A stretch of 40,206 nucleotides of DNA from Clostridia bacterium (GCA_017453685.1 JAFTEL010000014.1:1-40206); one strand, 5' to 3'. Counted from the first letter of the stretch, positions 1 to 8,720 are shown. Notes: generated by a model not told the origin, from the letters alone. A program made the numbers and translations.

Positions 1-1127
1 AAGCTCTCGCCCGGCAGCATCAGAATCCGCTGATCGCCGAAGCTCATATAGGTCATTTCCGACTTCATGGCAACGCCAATATCGGTTTCATCGCTGGGAT
101 AGGGGTTGAAGCTCATCACGCCGCGCGTGGCGAGGAAGGTGAGCACGTAGTTGCCAACCGGATAATAGAACGGCTGGCACAGCACCTTGATCTTCGGCTC
201 GAGTTCGCGATCGTTGTCGATTTTCTGCACGGCGTCCGCCAGCATCGCGCCCTGTTTTTTCACGCAGGTGAGCGGATCTTCGTCAAGCTCCGCCGCGTCC
301 ATGCCGCCGATGGGACCGATGCCGAAGAGCACGTCGGCGCCGGTCTGTTCCTTGATCTGTTCGCGCATGAAGTAGGGGTATTCGCCGCTGAGCTTGCGGT
401 TGCCGCCGCCCAGCGAATTGGGATGACCGCCGAAATTCATGATCCACGTTTCATTGCTTCCGTCCGCCGGAACGAAGCGCAGGCGGGAAGGAACTTCGTG
501 TTTTTCGGGCAGATGGCGTTTGGTGAACAGACCGCCCTCGACCTTGATATTGCCCGTGTAGAGCTTGCCCGCCTTACGGTCGGCGTAAGCCTCCTCGCTC
601 GCCTTGACCGCCATATCAAAAATGAGCTGCATATATTCGGGGTCTTTTCCGTCGGACGGAATGCTCAGGAAGGGCTTGCCCCAATAGCCGATGGTGTCAA
701 TGCCGGAATGGCTGTGGGTGCAGCTGATGCTGATGGACTTACAGCCCTTGATCTTGTCGGAGGCTAATATCTTCTCGCGCATGATCTGCACTTCCACGTT
801 GGTGAAGCCCACGCAATCGGCGCTCAGCCACAGAATGCCATCATCGCCGCCGCAGTCCAGCCAGACGGCGTGGATAAAAACGTCGGAGATCACACCATCC
901 ATCACGTGACCGGAACCGTGACCGGCGATGTAATAAGTCTTACCCTTGGTCAGGTCGGGCATGATCTTTTCGCGCGCAAAACCGCAGCGGTAGCCCTCGC
1001 CCGCGATGACAAGGGGCTTTTCTTTCGGAATGGCGGGTGCAGACCCGTTCTTTTGCACTTTTTTGCCGTAGTGCTTGGTGTATTTGACGATTGCTTTGGA
1101 GACAAGATCCATCACATCAAAGCTCAT
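1..1127 (-). CDS. Neutral/alkaline ceramidase-like protein (partial, C-terminus outside window)
   Basis: This reading frame runs from an ATG at 1127 to the window edge without a stop, giving 375 residues. The frame resembles the N-terminal domain of the neutral/alkaline non-lysosomal ceramidase family, zinc amidases that cleave N-acyl chains of sphingolipids, although many bacterial members have unknown substrates. The main support is the His-rich ligand motif SCTHSHSG near residues 135-142 (H138 and H140), the earlier AGHGSGHVMDG at about 68-78, and a second conserved NFGGHPNS at about 231-238. No signal peptide is visible, so the protein is probably cytoplasmic, unlike secreted ceramidases. 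An AAAGGA ribosome site lies about 9 bases before the ATG. It is divergent from the secreted protein at 1289. The family call is fairly good; the substrate is unknown. Confidence 0.7.
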   Translation of the reverse strand, partial: MSFDVMDLVSKAIVKYTKHYGKKVQKNGSAPAIPKEKPLVIAGEGYRCGFAREKIMPDLTKGKTYYIAGHGSGHVMDGVISDVFIHAVWLDCGGDDGILWLSADCVGFTNVEVQIMREKILASDKIKGCKSISISCTHSHSGIDTIGYWGKPFLSIPSDGKDPEYMQLIFDMAVKASEEAYADRKAGKLYTGNIKVEGGLFTKRHLPEKHEVPSRLRFVPADGSNETWIMNFGGHPNSLGGGNRKLSGEYPYFMREQIKEQTGADVLFGIGPIGGMDAAELDEDPLTCVKKQGAMLADAVQKIDNDRELEPKIKVLCQPFYYPVGNYVLTFLATRGVMSFNPYPSDETDIGVAMKSEMTYMSFGDQRILMLPGES

Positions 1128-1170
1128 AACATAGTTCCTTTCTTTCACAGATGATCGGATAACTGATTGA

Positions 1171-1199
1171 ATTGTAGCATATATGGATGAAATTTGCAA
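1171..1199 (-). promoter_or_regulatory. Sigma-A promoter for the ceramidase-like gene
   Basis: On the minus strand a -35 box TTGCAA (1194-1199) is followed after exactly 17 bases by a -10 box TACAAT (1171-1176). The predicted start near 1164 leaves a leader of about 37 bases to the ATG at 1127. Confidence 0.65.
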
Positions 1200-1207
1200 C
1201 CGAAAGG

Positions 1208-1236
1208 GTGACAAAACAAACCGGGCGTGTTATAAT
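1208..1236 (+). promoter_or_regulatory. Sigma-A promoter for the secreted protein at 1289
   Basis: GTGACA (1208-1213), a 17-base spacer and a perfect TATAAT (1231-1236) lie 52 bases before the chosen ATG. It is back to back with the minus-strand promoter at 1171-1199. Confidence 0.7.
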
Positions 1237-1288
1237 ACAAAAAACTTACGTGTCTGATTGGCACACAACCAACGAGAGGAGAAAACAC

Positions 1289-2443
1289 ATGAGAACAACC
1301 AAAAAACTGATCTCCGTTCTGCTTACCGTTATCCTGACAGCAACCATGGCGCTCGGCGCGGTCGCGGCGCCGAAGGTAGTGGTATCGGGCAAGGCCGGAG
1401 AAAACGTCACCTGGCAGCTCACCGACGACGGCGTGCTGACCGTGAGCGGCAAAGGCGCCGTTGAAGACGTCATTGAATATGAATACGATGAAGATGGTGA
1501 GATCTGTTCGCAATCAACAACCGCCAGCATCGACCTAACGCTATCGGACTACTATGATGAAGCGACGCAAGGGTTAAATGCTGAGCAGGCCGAAAAGTTC
1601 AAGTTTTCCATGGTGAAGGAAATCATTGTGGAAGAAGGCATCACCGAAATCCCGGACAGTGAAATCTCCAGCTACTATCCGCGCAAGGTTTCTCTGCCCG
1701 CGTCGCTCACGAAGCTTGGCTACGACGCCTTTAACGCAACTTACGCGGAAGAAGTTATCATCCGCAGCAAAACGGTGCAGTTTGTTCAGTTTTATGTTGC
1801 CGGCTGCCCTGTCGGTGCCAAGCCCTACGAGAGCCTTGATGACGCGATTCAAAGCCACATTGACTTGAATATGAAACAGCAAAAGTTTCAGGACGATATG
1901 ATCCCGCTGTACGGGCTGCGTGAGATTTTCGGCGTGCAGAACGGCTACGATCAACTGAATGAAGACTACACGGTCGAAATGATTTTAGAATACTATAACG
2001 GAGAACTCGGCAGCCATGCAACAACGCTTGACGAACTGACCCCTGTTCTGCTTGAAAAAATCAACGCATACTACGGCACGTCGTTTGAAACGATCGGCGA
2101 CATCTATGAGTTAAAAGAATATGACTGGGGTTCGGAAATAGAAATGACAGAGGCCATATTGGATCTCTACGAAACGGAAGCGAATGCCTTTTTCGACAAC
2201 CGCATCGACAGCCTGCCGCTCGGGTCAGAACCGGAAAGCAATGACATGACCGTTTACCAATGGCTCACGGTCTTTGCTCCGGATGATTCCACGGCGGAAA
2301 AAAGCTGCAAAACCAGCCATGTGAACTTTATCGGTCTGTGCAGCTTCTGCGGTCAGGTACACGGTGGAAGCTTCTGGCAGAGCGTAATCAGCGCCATGCA
2401 CAAGGTGTTCTATTTCTTCGCCCATCTTTTTCATATCATGTAA
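1289..2443 (+). CDS. Secreted LRR/BspA-like protein with C-terminal aromatic tail
   Basis: The ATG at 1289 follows an AGAGGAG ribosome site and a good promoter, so it is preferred over the in-frame start at 1187, which lies upstream of the promoter. The product is 384 residues. It opens with a signal peptide (MRTTKK, then a hydrophobic core and AVAAP). A stretch near residues 27-50 (VTWQLTDDGVLTVSGKG) is the kind of repeat found beside BspA-like leucine-rich repeats, and one LRR-like unit follows at about 110-150 (EEGITEIPDSE, then SLPASLTKLGYDAF). The middle is acidic and unrecognised. The last 25 residues are hydrophobic and aromatic, ending KVFYFFAHLFHIM, after a Cys-containing segment (GLCSFCGQVHGG). 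Three other secreted proteins in the window carry a comparable tail. Function is unknown; a cell-surface role is likely. Confidence 0.65.
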   Translation: MRTTKKLISVLLTVILTATMALGAVAAPKVVVSGKAGENVTWQLTDDGVLTVSGKGAVEDVIEYEYDEDGEICSQSTTASIDLTLSDYYDEATQGLNAEQAEKFKFSMVKEIIVEEGITEIPDSEISSYYPRKVSLPASLTKLGYDAFNATYAEEVIIRSKTVQFVQFYVAGCPVGAKPYESLDDAIQSHIDLNMKQQKFQDDMIPLYGLREIFGVQNGYDQLNEDYTVEMILEYYNGELGSHATTLDELTPVLLEKINAYYGTSFETIGDIYELKEYDWGSEIEMTEAILDLYETEANAFFDNRIDSLPLGSEPESNDMTVYQWLTVFAPDDSTAEKSCKTSHVNFIGLCSFCGQVHGGSFWQSVISAMHKVFYFFAHLFHIM

Positions 2444-2478
2444 TGAGCTTCGCATTGTGAAAGCTGCATAAAAACAAC

Positions 2479-2524
2479 GCAGAGCATATTACCCTTTCAC
2501 GGGAAATATGCTCTGCTGTTTTTT
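2479..2524. terminator. Bidirectional Rho-independent terminator
   Basis: A perfect 12-base-pair stem (2479-2490 with 2505-2516) is flanked by a T-run on the plus side and an A-run on the left. It lies between the convergent secreted-protein gene and ftsQ and can end transcripts from both, including the dcw operon. Confidence 0.85.
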
Positions 2525-2537
2525 ATCGAAATATCCG

Positions 2538-3692
2538 TTATCCGACCAGGTTTTCGTCGCCCGGCTCGGTAACGCTTTCGTCAACGCCTTCGTTGAGGTC
2601 TTTATCCGGCTTGGTCTCGCTGAAGTAAGCCTTGCCCTCGACGGTCAGGTTGATGGTGCCGTACTGCTCCGGATTCAATTCGTTTTCGCGGTTAATCACG
2701 CGCTGCGCCAGCGCGAGCTTTCGATCCAGCCCGCTGAGCGTACCGATCTGCAGCGTCAGGCGCGCGTCGACGGTCACGATCACGTCGCTCATGTTGCTCA
2801 GGTCGATGGTGGTCACCTTGTCGATGGAGGCGGCGGTCAGGCTGTTGCCCAGTGACAGCAGCTTTTCCAGCGAAATGTCGCCGCTGAACACCGCCGTCGT
2901 GCCCGGGATCGGGTTTTCCACGGTGGCGTGAAGCACCACGGCATATTGTTCGGCCTTTTCGCCCGAGGCAATCTCCAGCACCTTGCCGGCTTCGTTGAGA
3001 ATCACGCATTGCTCGCCGTAGACCACGGCGTATTTGCCCGCAGTCTCCGTCACGGTGATGGTGACTTTGCCGGAAACGGAGCGCTTGACCTCGGCGTGAT
3101 CGACGTAGGGCAGCGATTTAGCCAGCGTGTCGCTGACCTGATTCGCCTTGCAGCGGATGATGTTTTCACCCAATTCCAAGCCCGAGGCGGCGATGATCTG
3201 CTCGTTGGGGTAATGACCGGAACCCGCCACGTCGATCTCGTTGATGGGGAACAGAACGGTCAGGCTCAGCGCGATCATCACGCCCACCACGACAAGTGCG
3301 ATGATCACATAACTGATCCACCGTTTGATCTGCGTCTGACGGCGGCGCTGAATACTGTGGCGGCGGTTGCGCTCGCTCCTTGTCGCGTTCGACCGCGGCT
3401 GTTCGGCGGGGCGCTGACGGCGCTGCGCGGGCTGCGGCGTGTAGCGCTGATTCAGTTCCTTGCGCTGCACCGATGGCTTCGGCAGCTGCGAGGAGCGCGG
3501 CTTTTTCTGTTTTTGGGGCTGACCCTGCCGCGTTTTCGGTTTGCCGTTCGGCGCGGCGGCGCTGCGGGGGCTCTGACGCCTCGGGTTTGACTGAAAGGAA
3601 TCAAACGAATAGTTTGACCCGTCAGGCGAATCGCTGCGGGTATAGCCCTCGTTGTTGTCGCCCAGATTAAATTTGCTCTCCTTTTCGGACAT
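2538..3692 (-). CDS. ftsQ: Cell division protein FtsQ/DivIB
   Basis: This is the membrane scaffold protein of the divisome that links FtsL/FtsB-type proteins with the septal wall synthase. The 384 residues contain a very long cytoplasmic N-terminus (1-125) rich in Arg, Gln, Pro and Ser, one membrane segment at about 126-148, and a POTRA domain at about 149-218 beginning FPINEIDVAGSGHYPNEQI. The beta domain and an acidic tail ending in EPGDENLVG follow. The extended basic, low-complexity N-terminus is much longer than in E. coli FtsQ but is common in Gram-positive DivIB. The gene is the last of the dcw run, 45 bases after murA, and is followed by the terminator at 2479-2524. ftsZ does not follow here. 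Confidence 0.88.
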   Translation of the reverse strand: MSEKESKFNLGDNNEGYTRSDSPDGSNYSFDSFQSNPRRQSPRSAAAPNGKPKTRQGQPQKQKKPRSSQLPKPSVQRKELNQRYTPQPAQRRQRPAEQPRSNATRSERNRRHSIQRRRQTQIKRWISYVIIALVVVGVMIALSLTVLFPINEIDVAGSGHYPNEQIIAASGLELGENIIRCKANQVSDTLAKSLPYVDHAEVKRSVSGKVTITVTETAGKYAVVYGEQCVILNEAGKVLEIASGEKAEQYAVVLHATVENPIPGTTAVFSGDISLEKLLSLGNSLTAASIDKVTTIDLSNMSDVIVTVDARLTLQIGTLSGLDRKLALAQRVINRENELNPEQYGTINLTVEGKAYFSETKPDKDLNEGVDESVTEPGDENLVG

Positions 3693-3737
3693 ACCGATGT
3701 TTCCCTGCGCAAAGGCCCACTTTGCGGCTTCCTTCCT

Positions 3738-4994
3738 TCACGTTTTTCGTTCGATCACGGCGCCTAACGAAGCTAACACGCCTTCCAGTTTTTCATAACC
3801 ACGGTCGATATAATGCACGGCGGACACGCGGCTGACGCCCTGTGCGCCCAGCGCCGCCGTGACCAGCGCGCTGCCGCCGCGCAGATCGGGCGACACAACG
3901 TCGGCGCCGTGCAGCCGTTCCACGCCCTGTATCACGGCGATGCGCCCTTCCACGCGGATATCTGCGCCCATTTTGTTCAGTTGAGCGATGTACTTGAATC
4001 GACTTTCAAATATATTTTCGACTACCAGACTCGTGCCGTCCGAAGCGGCGAGCATAGCCGTAAACGCCGCCTGCGAATCGGTCGGGAACCCCGGGTACGG
4101 CATGGTTCGCACCATCCCGAAGCCCTTGAGCCGCTTTGGCGCGGCAAAATTGATTGCATCGCCGCTGCGTTCGATCTGACACCCCGCCTTTTCAAACGGC
4201 GCGACCAGCGGCATCAGGCTGTTGAAATCCAAGCCCCTGACCGCCAACCTGCCGCCCGTTACCGCGCAGGAGGTCATATAAGTTACCGCCGCGATGCGAT
4301 CGCCCGCCACGGTTTCTTCACACCCCGTGAGCGAGGCGACGCCCTCGATTTCCAGTATTCCCTCGCCCGCGCCGCTGATCCGGGCGCCGCAGCGGTTGAG
4401 GAAATCGGCCAGTTCCACGATCTCGGGCTCTCTTGCCGCGTTGATCACGCGGGTCTTGCCCTTGGCGACCGAAGCCGCCAGCAGGAGGTTTTCCGTCGCC
4501 CCGACGCTCGGGAACGACAGCGCAATGGTCGCGCCCTTCAGCCCGTTCGGGCAGGAACAATGCAGGCGCGAACCCTCTTCTTCAAAAACACAGCCCATCG
4601 CTTTGAGCGATTCGATATGCAGGTCAATGGGTCTCAGCCCGATCTCACAGCCGCCCGGGGCTGACACTTCCGCGTGTCCGAAACGCCCCAGCAGCGCACC
4701 CAGAAAAACGATGGACGAGCGCATTTCGCGCATGGTCTCGTCGGCGATGCTGTAACGGTCGGCAGCGGCGGAATCGATCACCGCAACATTGTCCCGAAAC
4801 GACGTTTTGCAGCCGAAGCCGTCTAAAATCAGCAGCGCCGCGCGGATATCCGTCAGATCCGGACAATGGCGCAGGCAGGTCGTTCCGTTGACCAGAACAC
4901 TCGCCGCCAGCAGCGGCAGCGCGCCGTTTTTTGACCCCTGCACCGTCAGGCTGCCCTCTAACCGATGGCCGCCCTCGACCGTAAAGCATCCCAT
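3738..4994 (-). CDS. murA: UDP-N-acetylglucosamine 1-carboxyvinyltransferase MurA
   Basis: MurA transfers enolpyruvate from PEP to UDP-GlcNAc, the first committed step of peptidoglycan synthesis, in the cytoplasm. The 418-residue length is typical. The substrate-binding GSKNGALPL motif is present (K22, N23), and the active-site Cys is C116 in the loop APGGCEIGLRP, so the enzyme should be fosfomycin-sensitive rather than of the Asp-substituted kind. The conserved region GFPTDSQAAF lies near residue 305. The gene sits between murG and ftsQ, the place where B. subtilis has murB. The start is supported by AAGGGTGG six bases upstream. Confidence 0.93.
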   Translation of the reverse strand: MGCFTVEGGHRLEGSLTVQGSKNGALPLLAASVLVNGTTCLRHCPDLTDIRAALLILDGFGCKTSFRDNVAVIDSAAADRYSIADETMREMRSSIVFLGALLGRFGHAEVSAPGGCEIGLRPIDLHIESLKAMGCVFEEEGSRLHCSCPNGLKGATIALSFPSVGATENLLLAASVAKGKTRVINAAREPEIVELADFLNRCGARISGAGEGILEIEGVASLTGCEETVAGDRIAAVTYMTSCAVTGGRLAVRGLDFNSLMPLVAPFEKAGCQIERSGDAINFAAPKRLKGFGMVRTMPYPGFPTDSQAAFTAMLAASDGTSLVVENIFESRFKYIAQLNKMGADIRVEGRIAVIQGVERLHGADVVSPDLRGGSALVTAALGAQGVSRVSAVHYIDRGYEKLEGVLASLGAVIERKT

Positions 4995-5051
4995 TCCTTT
5001 CCACCCTTTCCCTGTTGGCTATGTCATCCTATGCAGGGAAAAGGGAACGAG

Positions 5052-6176
5052 TTACTTCGCGATCCTGTCCAGCACCTCGACAATGCGTCTGGGCGCGTCG
5101 GTCACCGCCATACGCGCGGCTGCCCTGCCCATCTGCTCCAATTTGCCCGGGCTCTCCAGCAGCGTATCCAGCTGCTGCATGAGCGCAGCGGGCGACAAAT
5201 CGGATTCCCGAATGATGATCGCCGCGCCGTTGTCCTCCAAAGCCTTGGCGTTGTGGTACTGATGGTCTTCCGAGGCAAACGGATAAGGAATCAGAATGGA
5301 AGGTTTGCCCAGCGCCTGGAATTCACTCAGCGAGCTCGCGCCCGCGCGGCAGATCACCAGATCGGCCGCGGGCAGGCAGCGTTCCATATCGTCGATATAT
5401 TCCCGAATGATAATGTGCCGATCGTTCAGATCAACGCCTTTTTCCGCCAGCCGGTCGGAAAAGTCCGGATAGCCCTTGCCGGTGGCGTGCATGAACACGC
5501 AGTTCTTTTTCTGCCAGCGGTTGGCAATAACGTCCAGCATGGCTTCATTGATCGCCTTCGCGCCGAGGCTGCCGCCCATGGAGAGGATCAGCGGCTCGTC
5601 GCGCAGCCCCAGTTCGGCGCGGCAAACGTCGCGGTCAGCCCGCAGCAGTTCGCCCCGAATGGGCAGACCTGTCACGATCACTTCGTTTTTGGGCTGCATA
5701 TGTTCCGCCGCCTGCTCAGCCGTGAGCATGACGGCGTCCACCATCTTGGCAAGCGCCTTGTTGGTCACGCCGGGAAACGCGTTTTGCTCATGAATGGCGG
5801 TCGGGATGCCGAGCTTTGCCGCGGTGCGCACCACGGGACCGCTGACGTAACCGCCGAAGCCGACGACGACGTCGGGATCGAAGCGCTTGATGATCTTTTG
5901 CGCTTCCATCGCGGAGGTAAGCAGATGGCTCGCCGTTTTGATGTTTTGCTTGATGCCGTTCCAGTTCCAGATGCGGTTGAAGCCGCTGATCTGAATGGTG
6001 GCGAAATCATAACCCGCCGCCGGAACGATGGTAGCTTCCATTTTATCCGGCGTACCGATGAACAGAATTTTACAGTCGGGGTACTGCCGTTTGACTTCGC
6101 CCGCGACGGCAAGCGCCGGATTGATATGACCGCCGGTCCCGCCGGCGGCAAAAATGATCTTTTTACCGTTGAGCAT
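5052..6176 (-). CDS. murG: UDP-GlcNAc:lipid I N-acetylglucosaminyltransferase MurG
   Basis: MurG converts lipid I to lipid II at the inner face of the membrane. The 374-residue protein is a GT-B glycosyltransferase. It begins with the glycine-rich AAGGTGGHINPAL (about 10-22), has VVGFGGYVSGP at about 95-105, a second glycine-rich loop SMGGSLGAKAINE near 200, and the C-terminal donor-site segment CRAGASSLSEFQALGKPSILIP. Length and motif order match the family. It lies 15 bases after ftsW and 57 bases before murA, in the same minus-strand operon. Confidence 0.95.
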   Translation of the reverse strand: MLNGKKIIFAAGGTGGHINPALAVAGEVKRQYPDCKILFIGTPDKMEATIVPAAGYDFATIQISGFNRIWNWNGIKQNIKTASHLLTSAMEAQKIIKRFDPDVVVGFGGYVSGPVVRTAAKLGIPTAIHEQNAFPGVTNKALAKMVDAVMLTAEQAAEHMQPKNEVIVTGLPIRGELLRADRDVCRAELGLRDEPLILSMGGSLGAKAINEAMLDVIANRWQKKNCVFMHATGKGYPDFSDRLAEKGVDLNDRHIIIREYIDDMERCLPAADLVICRAGASSLSEFQALGKPSILIPYPFASEDHQYHNAKALEDNGAAIIIRESDLSPAALMQQLDTLLESPGKLEQMGRAAARMAVTDAPRRIVEVLDRIAK

Positions 6177-6191
6177 CGTTTTCCTCCGAAA

Positions 6192-7352
6192 CTATTTTTT
6201 CGTGATATCCGAAGCGCGGGAAACCGACAAGACCATGCCCATTTCCACCAGCAGCATCAGCAGCGAAGTGCCGCCGTAGCTGAAAAACGGCAGGCTGATG
6301 CCCGTGTTCGGCATCGTATCGGTGACCACAAAGATATTCAAAACGGTCTGCAGACCGACCTGAAACACGATGCCCATGGCAACGGCGGCGCCGAAGCGGC
6401 TGCGGCACCGCATGGCGATCACAAAGCCGCGCCAGACCAGCAGCGCGAACAGAATGAGGATCACCGCCGCGCCCACAAAGCCGAGTTCTTCGCAGACGAT
6501 GGCGAAGATAAAGTCGTTCTGCGGTTCGGAAACGTACATATGCTTTTGTTTGGATTCGCCCAGACCCTGCCCGAGCAGACCGCCGGAACCGATGGCGTTG
6601 AGCGACTGGTTGGTCTGCCAGCGCGCGCCGGTCGGGTCGTAGTCCTTATCCAGCCATGCCGTGATGCGTTCGCCCATGTATTCTTTGAGCAGATCGGGCT
6701 TCGCCAGAAGCAGCATAACGCCCAGCACGGCGACAACGCCCAACGCGATGAACCACCAGCGGTTCAGCCCGCCGATGAACAGCATGATGACGGAAAGCAG
6801 CGCCATGAGCACCGCGCCGGACAGGTGGTTTTCCAGATAGACCAGCAGTGCGAAAGCGCCCGCGATCCCGATAAAAAGCAGCTGGATCTTCAAATCGTAT
6901 TTGAGCCGTTTCTGCCATTTTTCACACGCCCACGCGAAGAACAGAATGATGCCGATCTTGGCGATCTCCGAGGGCTGGAAGGTGATAGGACCAAGGTCGA
7001 TCCAACGCTTGAAGCCGGGCTTGTATTCCGGCAGCACCAGAACCACCAGCAGCAAAAGCAGCGAAGCACCGAAGCCGACCAATGCCCAGGAGCGGAAACA
7101 ATTGAAATTGATTCTGGAAGCAACCAGCATGAACACAATGCCGATGACCGCGAACAATGCCTGGCGGGCGATAAAATGTGTACTGTTGTGATATTTATAG
7201 TAGGCGTAGGAATAACCTGCCGAAAACAGCATGATCAGCCCGATGGTAAGCAAAGCGAGAACGATGAGCAGGAAGGTAACGTCCAGATTCCCCTCATTCC
7301 AATCGAGAAACAGCGACAAAAGACGCCGCTTTTGCTTGAACTGCTTAACCAT
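6192..7352 (-). CDS. ftsW: FtsW/SpoVE-type septal peptidoglycan polymerase (SEDS)
   Basis: A SEDS-family glycosyltransferase that polymerises lipid II together with a class B PBP at the septum. The chosen ATG at 7352 has GGGAGG seven bases upstream and gives 386 residues. An in-frame start at 7451 would add 33 residues encoded by the repeat element at 7383-7492 and is rejected. About ten membrane segments are visible. Family motifs include GPITFQPSEIAKIGIILF, then RITAWLDKDYDPTGARWQ with the sequence QSLNAIGSGGLLGQGLG, and PNTGISLPFFSYGGTSLL near the end. The cluster position (after mraY, before murG) favours FtsW or SpoVE over RodA. murD, normally between mraY and ftsW, is absent. Confidence 0.92.
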   Translation of the reverse strand: MVKQFKQKRRLLSLFLDWNEGNLDVTFLLIVLALLTIGLIMLFSAGYSYAYYKYHNSTHFIARQALFAVIGIVFMLVASRINFNCFRSWALVGFGASLLLLLVVLVLPEYKPGFKRWIDLGPITFQPSEIAKIGIILFFAWACEKWQKRLKYDLKIQLLFIGIAGAFALLVYLENHLSGAVLMALLSVIMLFIGGLNRWWFIALGVVAVLGVMLLLAKPDLLKEYMGERITAWLDKDYDPTGARWQTNQSLNAIGSGGLLGQGLGESKQKHMYVSEPQNDFIFAIVCEELGFVGAAVILILFALLVWRGFVIAMRCRSRFGAAVAMGIVFQVGLQTVLNIFVVTDTMPNTGISLPFFSYGGTSLLMLLVEMGMVLSVSRASDITKK

Positions 7353-7382
7353 GCCGTAACCTCCCAAGTTAGGGTATTGCCC

Positions 7383-7492
7383 AAGTAACCGCCGATTCAA
7401 TCGGGATAGCAGATTGACGAGAGAATTTTTGTGAGTTCTGACGGAAAACAATCCGTCAAGATGCGTGCCTGCGATTCAATCAGTGGTTGCCT
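7383..7492. repeat. 110-bp inverted-repeat element in the mraY-ftsW gap
   Basis: Two 21-base arms (7383-7403 and 7472-7492) are inverted copies agreeing at about 16 of 21 positions, each containing GATTCAATC. Between them lies a perfect 6-bp hairpin GACGGA/TCCGTC (7440-7457). The element fills almost the whole 145-base gap between mraY and ftsW, has no credible ORF of its own and lacks a T-run. Its shape suggests a MITE-like or BIME-like dispersed repeat, or a structured RNA segment within the operon transcript. A second, partly similar element is at 8560-8720. Confidence 0.5.
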
Positions 7493-7497
7493 AACGT

Positions 7498-8529
7498 TTA
7501 TTGCGCGCGGCCGAACCAAACGAGCAGGGCGCCGATCGCGCCGCCGATGATGTTGACCAGCGAAAAGACGACCACGATCTTCTTTTCTTTCCAGCCGCTC
7601 ATTTCAAAATGGTGATGAATGGGCGCCATTTTGAAAATGCGCTTGCCGTGGGTCGCTTTGAAATAACCGATCTGAATGACGTCGGAAAGACCTTCGATGA
7701 AATAAATGACGCCGACGGGAAGTAGGATCAGCGGACAATCCACCGCATAGGCCAGCGCCACGACCAACCCGCCCAAAAACATGGAGCCGGTGTCGCCCAT
7801 GAAAACCTTGGCGGGATTCCAGTTCCACACAAGGAAACCGACGCACGCGCCGGCAGGCCCCGCGCTGACCACGCCCGCGCCCATGTTGTTGCGCATGAAC
7901 GCGATGACGAGGAATGAAACGGCGCTGGTGAGCGTTACGGAAGCACAGAGCCCGTCGATGCCGTCGGTGAAGTTGACGGCGTTCGTCGTGCCGTAAATGA
8001 TGCAAACGCCCAGCAGAAAAAAGAACACGCCCAGATCGCCCGTCACGCCGTAGAACGGAATGAACATCCAGTTGCAGCCGCAAAGACGCAGACTGAACAG
8101 ATAAGCGAAGATGATGAGCAGCTGAACGACGGTTTTTTGCAGGATGGTCAGCCCGAGGTTACGTTTTTTCACCACTTTGATGTAGTCATCCGCAAAGCCG
8201 ACGAGCCCGAGCGAAAGCGCCATGATCAGACCGGCGAAGAGCTTGGTATACTGCTGCGTCCGGTTCAGGCTGCCGCCCCCGATGAGGTCGCCGCCCCTGA
8301 TCTTATCGATCACGAAAACAACGATCAAAGCAGCTGCAAGACCGATGATGAACATGATGCCGCCCATGGTAGGCGTGCCCTGCTTATTCTTGTGCCAGCT
8401 CGGGCCGATGTCCAGGATCGTCTGACCGAATTTGAGCTTGTGGAGCCACGGGATCAGAACGAACCCGAGCAAAGCCGTTACGCCGAAGGCGATAACCGCC
8501 GCGAGGATCAACGCTGCATAGGTGTTCAT
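7498..8529 (-). CDS. mraY: Phospho-N-acetylmuramoyl-pentapeptide transferase MraY
   Basis: MraY attaches phospho-MurNAc-pentapeptide to undecaprenyl phosphate, forming lipid I in the membrane. The 343-residue polytopic protein carries the KNKQGTPTMGGIMF segment at about 47-60, the catalytic Asp pair in GFADDYIKV (D114, D115), NAVNFTDGIDGL, GDTGSMFLGG, and the cytoplasmic HHH loop in MAPIHHHFEMSGWKE. All family hallmarks are present. It sits between murE and ftsW, with intergenic gaps of 192 and 145 bases that are unusually long for this operon and hold structured elements in place of murF and murD. Confidence 0.96.
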   Translation of the reverse strand: MNTYAALILAAVIAFGVTALLGFVLIPWLHKLKFGQTILDIGPSWHKNKQGTPTMGGIMFIIGLAAALIVVFVIDKIRGGDLIGGGSLNRTQQYTKLFAGLIMALSLGLVGFADDYIKVVKKRNLGLTILQKTVVQLLIIFAYLFSLRLCGCNWMFIPFYGVTGDLGVFFFLLGVCIIYGTTNAVNFTDGIDGLCASVTLTSAVSFLVIAFMRNNMGAGVVSAGPAGACVGFLVWNWNPAKVFMGDTGSMFLGGLVVALAYAVDCPLILLPVGVIYFIEGLSDVIQIGYFKATHGKRIFKMAPIHHHFEMSGWKEKKIVVVFSLVNIIGGAIGALLVWFGRAQ

Positions 8530-8559
8530 AAACCATCCGACCTTTCGCTGTTTCCTTCA

Positions 8560-8720
8560 GGCAACACCGCAAAAATTGCGGCGCACGCCTTGTTTGAATC
8601 TTATTTCGTCATTCTGCCCGGATTATCCTTGTAAACCGACAGGTTAACAGCGTCAAATCCGCACAGTCTGACGAAAAATCTTACTACACAATCCGCATAC
8701 CTCAACTGTGCGGTATTGCC
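8560..8720. repeat. 161-bp terminal-inverted-repeat element in the murE-mraY gap
   Basis: The ends are 11-base inverted repeats differing at one position, GGCAACACCGC (8560-8570) and GCGGTATTGCC (8710-8720). Inside are a hairpin CCGCAA/TTGCGG next to the left end and a perfect 9-bp stem CCGCACAGT/ACTGTGCGG (about 8659-8713). No ORF is present. It occupies nearly all of the gap where murF is normally found. Structure and compactness suggest a non-autonomous mobile repeat (MITE-like); a structured RNA role is the alternative. Confidence 0.55.

Noticed and set aside
4965-7388. Long plus-strand open frame opposite murG and ftsW
   Set aside because: It is antisense to two well-recognised essential genes, is rich in His, Gln, Asp and Arg without any domain, and has no ribosome site. 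GC-rich codon use on the true strand creates such shadows.
7353-7451. Extended FtsW N-terminus starting at 7451
   Set aside because: It would be encoded by the repeat element, lacks a ribosome site, and a strong GGGAGG precedes the ATG at 7352.
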